Part shown: in pieces, positions 1 through 5,016 of the stretch
Position numbering within the stretch: position 1 is the first letter of the stretch
Layout of the letters: the number at the start of each line of letters is the position of its first letter
Source: DASUUI01 sp964577965
Lineage (GTDB): Bacteria > Gemmatimonadota > Gemmatimonadetes > Gemmatimonadales > Gemmatimonadaceae
Assembly: GCA_964577965.1 (NCBI GenBank)
Contig: CAZOAT010000034.1
Location: forward strand, 1 to 24,058
Direction: 5' to 3'
DNA: 24,058 nt
Made by a program: the position numbers and the translations under genes
The notes under the pieces: generated by a model
Seen by the model: only the letters and a program-made list of their open reading frames with translations
Told to the model about the DNA's origin: nothing
The model's database searches: none

Positions 1-14
1 TTCATTTTGGGCAT
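1..14 (-). CDS. rpmI: Ribosomal protein bL35, first codons only (partial)
   Basis: Five bases after the infC stop codon the minus strand reads ATG CCC AAA ATG AA and runs off the window. This encodes Met-Pro-Lys-Met-Lys/Asn, the near-invariant start of ribosomal protein bL35 (MPKMKT...). In most bacteria rpmI directly follows infC and precedes rplT, so position and sequence agree. Only 14 bases are visible, so the call rests on this short signature and on synteny. Confidence 0.8.
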
Positions 15-19
15 TCGAT

Positions 20-541
20 CTATCTCGCTGCCAGGATCATGATCATGAGTTTGGACTCGAGCTTGGGCTCGGACTCCACTTTCGCGACGTCTGCGAGGTC
101 CTGCGCAACCCGGTCCAGTACCTGGCGTCCGAGCTCGGGATGCGCGATCTGCCGCCCGCGGAACATCATCGTCACCTTCACCTTGTTGCCTTCATCCAGG
201 AACCTCCGCGCCCGCCGAACCTTCGTGTCGAAGTCGTTGTCGCTGATCCCGGGACGGAACTTCACCTCTTTCAGCTCGATCACGCGCTGTTTCTTCTTTG
301 CCTGACGAGCCATCTTCGCCTGCTCGAACTTGAACTTTCCGTAGTCCATGATTCGAGCGACGGGCGGTCTGGCCAGCGGTGCCACTTCCACGAGGTCGAG
401 TCCCTGCTCCTGCGCCGCCGCCAGTGCACTCTCTGTCTCCATGATTCCCATCTGAGAGCCATCCGGAGCGATCACCCGGATCGGTGTGATCCGGATCTGG
501 CGATTTACGCGGACGCGCTTTGTTGTGTCCTGAATAGCGAT
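20..541 (-). CDS. infC: Translation initiation factor IF-3
   Basis: IF-3 binds the 30S subunit, keeps it apart from 50S and checks start-codon/initiator pairing. The reading frame gives a 173-residue protein, the usual length. The N-domain shows VRVNRQIRITPIRVIAPDG and LDLVEVAP; the linker is rich in Lys (MARQAKKKQRV); the C-domain shows KEVKFRP and GRQIAHPELG. The first ordinary start-like codon is a GTG at 475, but the conserved N-terminus continues in frame for 22 codons upstream of it with no ATG, GTG or TTG start. The best start is AUC at 541-539, eight bases after GAGAGG at 555-550. AUU at 535-533 is the alternative, 14 bases from that site. Rare AUU-type starts are a known autoregulatory device of infC. 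The gene is followed by rpmI and preceded by a promoter and attenuator. Identity is certain; the exact start is probable. Confidence 0.96.
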   Translation of the reverse strand: MAIQDTTKRVRVNRQIRITPIRVIAPDGSQMGIMETESALAAAQEQGLDLVEVAPLARPPVARIMDYGKFKFEQAKMARQAKKKQRVIELKEVKFRPGISDNDFDTKVRRARRFLDEGNKVKVTMMFRGRQIAHPELGRQVLDRVAQDLADVAKVESEPKLESKLMIMILAAR

Positions 542-549
542 GCTGAATA

Positions 550-563
550 CCTCTCGTTACGAG
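550..563 (-). promoter_or_regulatory. infC ribosome binding site inside a small hairpin
   Basis: GAGAGG (555-550) lies eight bases upstream of the AUC codon at 541, which favours that codon as the infC start. The same bases form the 3' arm of a short stem, TCTCG-TAA-CGAGA (about 564-552), which would partly hide the site. Sequestration is inference; the complementarity is seen directly. Confidence 0.55.
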
Positions 564-567
564 AATG

Positions 568-597
568 AAAAAACGCGGACCCCTGAACGGAGCCCGC
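568..597 (-). terminator. Intrinsic terminator / attenuator in the infC leader
   Basis: On the minus strand GCGGGCTCC (597-589) pairs with GGGGTCCGC (583-575), nine base pairs including two G-U pairs, around a five-base loop GTTCA. One G and then six T (573-568) follow. This is a textbook Rho-independent terminator. It lies between the infC promoter (751-723) and the infC start (541), so it should act as an attenuator. It could also stop read-through from the upstream small gene. Confidence 0.82.
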
Positions 598-603
598 GCG
601 GGC
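592..603 (-). promoter_or_regulatory. Candidate antiterminator palindrome in the infC leader
   Basis: GCCCGCGCGGGC is a perfect 12-base palindrome. Its 3' half (597-592) is the outer 5' arm of the terminator stem, so the two pairings cannot coexist. It also competes with the hairpin at 601-628 for three bases. That arrangement is expected of a switch between antitermination and termination. A perfect palindrome leaves no loop, so the real pairing would be shorter or different; the switch is inferred. Confidence 0.4.
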
Positions 604-628
604 GGGCCGCGCTCGAGCGCGATCCGCC
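601..628 (-). other. Extended hairpin in the infC leader
   Basis: GGCGG (628-624) pairs with CCGCC (605-601), enclosing a 2x2 internal mismatch and a 14-base palindrome CGCGCTCGAGCGCG. It sits directly upstream of the terminator and could be the core of a protein-binding leader such as an L20 or IF-3 target. Pairing is seen; binding is speculative. Confidence 0.5.
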
Positions 629-678
629 TTGGCAAGAACTCCTGCAGCACACCTCGCGCGAGCGAGGGCCAGAGGGTG

Positions 679-700
679 AGGCGAGCAGCCTGTCTCGCCT
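679..700 (-). other. First hairpin of the infC leader
   Basis: AGGCGAG and CTCGCCT form a perfect seven-base-pair stem around the eight-base loop ACAGGCTG. It starts about 16 bases after the predicted transcription start. No T-run follows, so it is not a terminator; it may be part of the folded leader. Confidence 0.5.
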
Positions 701-722
701 GCTTAACACATTGTCAGAATGA

Positions 723-751
723 AAGATACGTGGCACGAGCAGAGCGGTCAA
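723..751 (-). promoter_or_regulatory. Sigma-70-type promoter of infC-rpmI
   Basis: Minus strand -35 TTGACC (751-746), a 17-base spacer, and -10 TATCTT (728-723). The -35 matches the consensus at five of six positions, the -10 at four of six, and the spacer is optimal. Transcription would begin near 716, giving a leader of about 175 bases before the AUC start of infC. This is the best promoter match in the window. Confidence 0.7.
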
Positions 752-771
752 CGCCGCGCTGCCGCGCCAGA

Positions 772-789
772 TACCGGAAAGCACCGGTA
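772..789 (-). terminator. Hairpin just after the small secreted-protein gene
   Basis: TACCGG-TGCTTT-CCGGTA is a perfect six-base-pair stem with a six-base loop, starting 10 bases after the stop codon at 800 and ending before the infC promoter. No T-run follows, so it may only protect the 3' end or assist Rho-dependent termination. Confidence 0.35.
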
Positions 790-799
790 AGGCAGAGCC

Positions 800-1159
800 T
801 CAGCGGAGATAGTGATACAAGCCGATCAGTCCGATTACGGCACCCCCCAGTGCCAGGACGGTCCCGGCGTCGCCCCCAATTACGAGGCCGGTAACCAGCG
901 CGGCCCCACCGACGACCATCAGCGCCATGCTCTGACCCATCCCCTGTTGCAGCATCGCCGCCGAGCCAGCCGCTTCCGCGTTGACTTCGACCGGCTCGAC
1001 TCCGAGGCGGACCGCATCCAGCCGCGGGCCTGCGGCGGAGGACTGGACCGCGGCCTCCTCCAGAGAAGCGTCCGCCGGGGCCGACACTACTACCTGCGCT
1101 CCTGCGGTGAAAGGCGCCATAAGGACAGCTGCAATCGCCAGCAGACGGGTCACTCTCAT
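800..1159 (-). CDS. Small secreted or membrane protein with glycine-rich tail, unknown function
   Basis: I do not recognise a family. The 119-residue product starts at ATG 1159, preceded by AAGGAG six bases upstream. An upstream in-frame GTG at 1231 would add 24 residues that look non-coding. Residues 1-22 (MRVTRLLAIAAVLMAPFTAGAQ) form a Sec signal peptide with likely cleavage near AGA-Q. A low-complexity Ala/Glu/Val segment follows (about 23-70). The C-terminal 45 residues are strongly hydrophobic and glycine-spaced (VVGGAALVTGLVIGGDAG, LALGGAVIGLIGLYHYLR), resembling a glycine zipper or two short membrane helices. It probably sits in the cell envelope. A TATACT element lies upstream and a hairpin downstream, so it appears to be transcribed alone. 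Confidence 0.72.
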   Translation of the reverse strand: MRVTRLLAIAAVLMAPFTAGAQVVVSAPADASLEEAAVQSSAAGPRLDAVRLGVEPVEVNAEAAGSAAMLQQGMGQSMALMVVGGAALVTGLVIGGDAGTVLALGGAVIGLIGLYHYLR

Positions 1160-1191
1160 CACTTGCTCCTTGGTGGTTGTCGTTTGTACCC

Positions 1192-1197
1192 AGTATA
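1192..1197 (-). promoter_or_regulatory. Possible -10 element for the small secreted-protein gene
   Basis: TATACT on the minus strand lies 32 bases upstream of ATG 1159, in the gap after the MBL-fold gene. No good -35 is found 16-19 bases upstream, so an activator or another sigma factor may be involved, or the match may be chance. Confidence 0.35.
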
Positions 1198-1226
1198 AGA
1201 CACACGGCGGGCCGCGTGCGTCACCG

Positions 1227-1268
1227 CGCAACCGGTCACTTTACGAGCGCAGCCGGTCACTCTACGAG
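1227..1268. repeat. Two tandem 21-bp repeats spanning the MBL-fold gene stop codon
   Basis: On the minus strand CTCGTAGAGTGACCGGCTGC (plus G) at 1268-1248 is followed directly by a second copy at 1247-1227, differing at 2 of 21 positions. The first copy carries the last codons and TGA stop of the upstream gene (Leu-Val-Glu-stop). The second copy repeats these in frame (Leu-Val-Lys-stop). It looks like an old tandem duplication. Confidence 0.8.
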
Positions 1269-2132
1269 ACTGTATGATTTCCCGTCGTGAGCCACGCTGC
1301 CCGTGGAATGCACGCCGTCGTGTTCGAAGATCAATAACCAGTCCTCCTGCACCGCCTGCGCCAGGATGCGGCGTTTTGTCTCGAGGGTGACGAGTGGTTC
1401 CACGTCGTAGCCCATGATCCACGGCAGTGGCAGATGCGCCGCTGTGGGGATCAGGTCCGCAGGATAGAACGCACGCTCCGCGCCGGACGTGATCAGAACC
1501 GACTGGTGACCCGGGGTATGGCCGGGGGTCGGCAGCACCGAGATTCCCGGGAGGATCTCCTCCTCTCCTTCCAGCAGCCGCAGCCTCCCGGTTTGGCGCA
1601 CCGGCTCGTAGTTGCGGGGGAAGTAACTCGCGGTGGTGCGCTCGTTCGCATTCATCGCGAACTCATACTCCCGCCGCTGCAGCACGTACTCAGCACGCGG
1701 AAACGTGAGAGCGACGTTCCCGTCCGCATCGAGCCAGGTGTTGCCGCCGGCATGATCGAAGTGCAGGTGAGTATCTATGACGATGTCCACCTGCTCGGGC
1801 GTCACCCCCGCCGCACGCAGTCCATCCTCCAGCGCCGTACGGCCGCCACTGCCGCCGTTCTCCAGGCCGTAGATATCGGCGAATTTCCCGGTTTCCTTGT
1901 TGCCCGCGCCGGTGTCGATGAGAACGAGACCGGACGGATGCCTGATCAGGACACAGCGCATTCCCAGTGCGATGCGGTTCCGTTCGTCGGCAGGGATGCG
2001 CCGCTCCCACAGCGGCTTCGGGACGACGCCGAACATGGCACCGCCGTCGAGCCGCTGGCCGCCGGCCTGTATGAGCGAAAGGTCCAGCTCCCCCAGCCGG
2101 AGCTGCTCCAGGAGAGGCTCGGGTGCGCTCAC
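1257..2132 (-). CDS. MBL-fold metallo-hydrolase, YtnP/lactonase-like
   Basis: A 291-residue metallo-beta-lactamase-fold hydrolase with probable two-metal active site. Ligands visible: H122-x-H124-x-D126-H127 (THLHFDHAGG), H205 or H209 (PGHTPGH), D226 (YPADLIP) and H271 (FEHD). The N-terminal DGGAMFGVVPKPLW is typical of the YtnP/AHL-lactonase-like branch, whose members open lactone rings or hydrolyse related esters; the substrate here is unknown. The frame is open further upstream inside the exonuclease gene, but GTG 2132 is chosen because it overlaps the exonuclease stop as GTGA, a junction used repeatedly in this region. No clear ribosome site precedes it, consistent with coupling. No signal peptide, so cytoplasmic. 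It is last in a run with the arginine deiminase and exonuclease genes. Confidence 0.88.
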   Translation of the reverse strand: MSAPEPLLEQLRLGELDLSLIQAGGQRLDGGAMFGVVPKPLWERRIPADERNRIALGMRCVLIRHPSGLVLIDTGAGNKETGKFADIYGLENGGSGGRTALEDGLRAAGVTPEQVDIVIDTHLHFDHAGGNTWLDADGNVALTFPRAEYVLQRREYEFAMNANERTTASYFPRNYEPVRQTGRLRLLEGEEEILPGISVLPTPGHTPGHQSVLITSGAERAFYPADLIPTAAHLPLPWIMGYDVEPLVTLETKRRILAQAVQEDWLLIFEHDGVHSTGSVAHDGKSYSLVE

Positions 2133-3031
2133 GCAGTCGTGTCGCGCGTGACCGGAGTGGGGCTCCCCGGTGACCGACGCGGCCTGCGTTTGCGCGCTCT
2201 GCGGCCGAACCGCTCCAGATCGTCCCACGTCTCGCAGCCCCGCTGGCGCGCTTCCTCGAGCAGTCGCACCAGGCAACGCGCCGTCGCGAGGGCATCGCCT
2301 CCGGCGCGATGCCGGTTCTGTATCTCCACGCCGTAGTACAGGGCGAGGTAGTCGAGAGAGCGGCGCTGCAGCTGGGGAAGCAGCTTCCGCGCAAGCTTGA
2401 CGGTGCACAGCCGCCGGCCGGCCAGCTCGAATCCATCCGCCCGCGACAGCTCAGCGGAGATGAACCGCCAGTCGAACGTCGCGTTGTGTGCCGCGAATAC
2501 ATGGCCGCTCATCACCTCGACCACGCGCGGCGCGACCTCGCGGAAGGTTGGCGCATCCTTCACCATCGCCGAAGTGATGTTCGTGAGCCGCGAAATGTGG
2601 GCCGGAATTGGACGCTCCGGATTCACGAGAGACTCAAAGGAGCCAGCGACGCGGCCGTCGCGCACCACAGTCACTGCGACTTCAGTGATACGGTCGCCCG
2701 CCATCGCCATCGATCCCGTCGTCTCGACGTCCACCACAGCAAAGCTCAGAGAGGCGAGCGAGTCACCCACAGCGACCGATGCTTCACGCGCTCCAGCCCC
2801 TTCGCTCCCGCAGAGGGTCCACCGCCCGTCAGCATCGCGAATGAACTCCGGCCGGCCGGCGAAGATCGCGGCTGTCAGCCGCTCCGCCACTCGTGGTGGG
2901 GGTGACGCGAGGTTGCAGACATAGGCCACTACCGTGACGTCGTCAGCTGGCCCCCCCGCAAGCAGGTCTGCGGCGCGCGTCGCCAGCACCGTCTGCTCAG
3001 CGCGTACCGAGATGCCACCGTTCAGCTCCAT
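2129..3031 (-). CDS. DEDDh 3'-5' exonuclease (DnaQ-like) with N-terminal winged-helix-like domain
   Basis: A 300-residue protein. Residues about 96-260 form a DnaQ/RNase T-type exonuclease with all expected ligands: D101 and E103 (VVDVETTG), D187 (HNATFDWRF), H241 and D246 (NRHRAGGDAL). Such enzymes remove 3' nucleotides, as epsilon subunits or free repair nucleases. Residues 10-75 (AADLLAGG...PEFIRDADGRWTL) resemble a HARE-HTH-like winged helix; that is a tentative reading. The C-terminus is basic (GRRARKRRPRRS). ATG 3031 overlaps the arginine deiminase end by 10 bases. A GTG at 3055 would add eight residues, but its nearest GGAGGG is 14 bases away. No polymerase gene is nearby, so a stand-alone role is more likely than replicative proofreading. 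Confidence 0.88.
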   Translation of the reverse strand: MELNGGISVRAEQTVLATRAADLLAGGPADDVTVVAYVCNLASPPPRVAERLTAAIFAGRPEFIRDADGRWTLCGSEGAGAREASVAVGDSLASLSFAVVDVETTGSMAMAGDRITEVAVTVVRDGRVAGSFESLVNPERPIPAHISRLTNITSAMVKDAPTFREVAPRVVEVMSGHVFAAHNATFDWRFISAELSRADGFELAGRRLCTVKLARKLLPQLQRRSLDYLALYYGVEIQNRHRAGGDALATARCLVRLLEEARQRGCETWDDLERFGRRARKRRPRRSPGSPTPVTRDTTA

Positions 3032-4257
3032 GGATCGTCGCGCTCGATCGGGCACGTCATGCAGCGCGGCCCTCCGCCACCACGAACGAGCTCCCCGCCC
3101 CGGAATGTGATGGCCGCACGTTGATCGTCAGTAATCCGTTTCTGCCCTGTAAGGAAGTCCGACGCGGCAACGATCTCGAAGCCGGCCTTCTCGATCTCGT
3201 GCAGCGTCGCCTCGTTCCGCGCGTACGAAACTACAACGCCGGGGCGGAGAGCCACCATGTTGCATCCGGAAGCCCATTGCTCACGTTCCTGCATCGCGCG
3301 GCGTTCGCCACCACAGAACACGGGCTCGATCGGGGCTCCACAGTCGCGCAGCGCAGCGAAAATGTTCGGAGCCTCCGTCATGGCGGAATCGCCCCTGCGC
3401 CAGCGGAGAATGGGCAGCCGCTCGGGACCGATGAAGTGCGGCGGGTAGATCACGGCGAGCTGCCGGTCCACCTGGGTGAAGATCATGTCGAGGTGAATAG
3501 CGGTGTTCTCGCCCGGCATCACGACGACGATTACGTCGCGCACCTCGGTCTCGGCGAACAGCCTCTCCACGAGGTGGTCTATCGCCGCGGGGCTGGAGCG
3601 CTCGCTGAACCCGATCATCACCAGGTCGCGGCGCAGGGGATGCACGTCGCCACCTTCCAGGGTGAAGTTCACGCGCCGCTCGACCGCGCCGTCGTACAGT
3701 ATCCCCTTGTTCAGCAGCGCCGGGTGCGCGGAAAAGAGCGCTTTCATGATCAGCTCCTCGGTCCAGCGGGCGTTGTACCGCATGGAACCGATCATCACGT
3801 GCTCATTGATGACCATCGCCACATCGCGCGTGAAGAACAGGTTCGGCAGCGCCGGCAGGGAGTAGCCGGACTCGTTCAGCGTTCGCGACAGCGGACCGGG
3901 CTGCTCCTCGCGCCCCTCGATCATCTGCCGCACGAGAAGTTCAGGGGCAAGCTCGCGGAGCTCCGCAGCCACAACGTCAGAGGCCACGACATCCATCGTC
4001 GCGGCGATCAGACGCTCGCGGGGCTCCGGCTCGCTCAGCAGCTCCGTCAGCAGATCGGTCACGTGATGCACGGTCGCGAACCGCTCGAGAACCGCAACGA
4101 AGCGGCGGTGCTCGGCCTGTGCAATTTCGACGTCGATGATGTCGTCGTACAGGTAGTGCTCGCGAGTGCTCGGAGTCACCGCGAGGAGCTCCGGCCCCGG
4201 GGTGTGGACGACCACGCGTTTGAGCTGGCCGATCTCGGAACACACGTGAACTGCCAT
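3022..4257 (-). CDS. arcA: Arginine deiminase
   Basis: Converts L-arginine to citrulline and ammonia, the first step of the arginine dihydrolase pathway that yields ATP without respiration. The 411-residue length is typical. Guanidino-modifying-enzyme residues are all visible: D145 (FFTRD), E201 and D204 (LEGGDV), H255 and D257 (AIHLDMIFT), and nucleophile C399 (GGGGPRCMTCPI). A second Cys (C402) follows two residues later. ATG 4257 is chosen because homology begins there (MAVHVCSEIGQLKRVVVHTPG). There is no Shine-Dalgarno, and a TACCTTTC element ends five bases before the ATG, so the message may be leaderless. Ornithine carbamoyltransferase, carbamate kinase and an arginine/ornithine antiporter are absent from the window. 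The gene is divergent from rex across a 135-bp gap containing a Rex operator. Confidence 0.93.
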   Translation of the reverse strand: MAVHVCSEIGQLKRVVVHTPGPELLAVTPSTREHYLYDDIIDVEIAQAEHRRFVAVLERFATVHHVTDLLTELLSEPEPRERLIAATMDVVASDVVAAELRELAPELLVRQMIEGREEQPGPLSRTLNESGYSLPALPNLFFTRDVAMVINEHVMIGSMRYNARWTEELIMKALFSAHPALLNKGILYDGAVERRVNFTLEGGDVHPLRRDLVMIGFSERSSPAAIDHLVERLFAETEVRDVIVVVMPGENTAIHLDMIFTQVDRQLAVIYPPHFIGPERLPILRWRRGDSAMTEAPNIFAALRDCGAPIEPVFCGGERRAMQEREQWASGCNMVALRPGVVVSYARNEATLHEIEKAGFEIVAASDFLTGQKRITDDQRAAITFRGGELVRGGGGPRCMTCPIERDDPWS

Positions 4258-4262
4258 CAGGC

Positions 4263-4270
4263 GAAAGGTA
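4263..4270 (-). promoter_or_regulatory. TACCTTTC, candidate -10 element of the arginine deiminase gene
   Basis: The minus strand reads TACCTTTC, ending five bases before ATG 4257. It is part of a 12-base sequence (4261-4272) found identically upstream of the STAS gene (8278-8289). If it is a -10 element, transcription starts at about the ATG. No convincing -35 is seen. Confidence 0.4.
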
Positions 4271-4356
4271 GTGAGCCGATGTCGGCGGGTCGCCGGGAAA
4301 TCGCGCGCTGTTCGGGCTTTGTGCAGCCCGGACTGGCTCGAAGGAACGCGGCAGGA

Positions 4357-4364
4357 TAAGTTTG
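4357..4364 (+). promoter_or_regulatory. TAAGTTTG, candidate -10/-7 element of rex
   Basis: TAAGTTTG fits the TAnnTTTG element known from Bacteroidota promoters. It overlaps the first bases of the Rex operator, so bound Rex would block polymerase. Transcription would start near 4370, about 23 bases before the TTG start of rex. No strong upstream -33/-35 element is visible. Confidence 0.45.
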
Positions 4365-4379
4365 TGAAGATTTTCACAA
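4362..4379. promoter_or_regulatory. Rex operator
   Basis: TTGTGAAGATTTTCACAA is a perfect 7-4-7 inverted repeat (TTGTGAA / TTCACAA), matching the known Rex-box pattern TTGTKAAnnnnTTMACAA. It lies 13 bases upstream of the rex start and 104 bases upstream of the arginine deiminase start. Rex leaves such sites when NADH is high. Autoregulation of rex is the simplest reading; control of the deiminase gene is plausible but depends on where its promoter is. Confidence 0.92.
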
Positions 4380-4392
4380 GCAACGGCCGCCC

Positions 4393-5016
4393 TTGAAACG
4401 CGTCGCTGAATCCACAATCCGCCGGCTGTCTCTTTATCTGACAGCGCTCGAAGAGATCGATGCCAGGGGAGCACGCACGGTCTCGAGCGAAGAGCTTGCG
4501 CAGCTCGGCGGCACGACGTCCGCGCAGGTACGCAAGGACCTGTCGGTATTCGGATCGTTCGGCAAGCGTGGGCTGGGCTACTCGGTCAGTGAGCTCACAG
4601 CCCGCCTGCGTTCCATACTGGGGCTCGGGCGCCGGTGGCGGGTCTGTATCATAGGAGCCGGGAAGGTGGGGGCGGCGCTCGCCCAGTATCCGGGTTTCCC
4701 GGAACGCGGATTCGACATAGTGGCCGTGTACGACACCGACCCCGCGCGCATCGGTGAGCGGTGGAGCGAGCTCAAAGTCAGAGACGCTGCCAGCCTCGAA
4801 GCCGATGCACCGAAACTCGCGTGCGACATTGCCGTGCTGGCGGTTCCGGCGACGGCGGCTCAGAAGATGGCGGAGCGGGCGGTGGCAGCCGGGGTACGAG
4901 CGATACTGAACTTCGTCCCGGTTCAGCTTTCCGTTCCGCGGAACGTCGCCGTCCGCAACGTGAACATGGCAGTGGAGCTCGAAGCGCTTTCCTTCGCTCT
5001 GACGAATCGCGGTTAG
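4393..5016 (+). CDS. rex: Redox-sensing transcriptional repressor Rex
   Basis: Rex represses fermentation and alternative respiration genes and is released from DNA by NADH. The 207-residue product has an N-terminal winged helix (VAESTIRRLSLYLTALEEI, then LGGTTSAQVRKDLS and FGSFGKRGLGY) and a Rossmann NAD(H) domain with IGAGKVGAAL (residues 87-96), DTDP after strand 2, and NFVPVQLSVP near the C-terminus. The C-terminal AVELEALSFAL helix is the usual swapped dimer segment. The start is TTG 4393: no ATG or GTG exists in frame between the upstream stop at 4357 and the conserved KRVAEST. No Shine-Dalgarno is seen. It is the only plus-strand gene here, divergent from arcA and interlocked tail to tail with rsmA. 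Confidence 0.97.
   Translation: MKRVAESTIRRLSLYLTALEEIDARGARTVSSEELAQLGGTTSAQVRKDLSVFGSFGKRGLGYSVSELTARLRSILGLGRRWRVCIIGAGKVGAALAQYPGFPERGFDIVAVYDTDPARIGERWSELKVRDAASLEADAPKLACDIAVLAVPATAAQKMAERAVAAGVRAILNFVPVQLSVPRNVAVRNVNMAVELEALSFALTNRG

Noticed and set aside
1434..2336. 300-codon plus-strand open frame opposite the MBL-fold and exonuclease genes
   Set aside because: It crosses two well-supported minus-strand genes and has Arg/Gln/His-rich composition without motifs.
2133..2408. N-terminal extension of the MBL-fold protein to 2408
   Set aside because: The extra 92 residues overlap the exonuclease catalytic region in another frame and are Arg/Ala/Pro-rich; GTG 2132 gives a normal family length.
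3053..3055. GTG 3055 as the exonuclease start
   Set aside because: Adds only eight residues without conservation, and the GGAGGG upstream is 14 bases away; ATG 3031 is simpler, though not proven.
3121..4359. 412-codon plus-strand open frame opposite the arginine deiminase gene
   Set aside because: Low-complexity His/Arg/Val-rich translation with no motif, exactly antisense to a gene with all catalytic residues. Long antisense frames are expected at this GC content.
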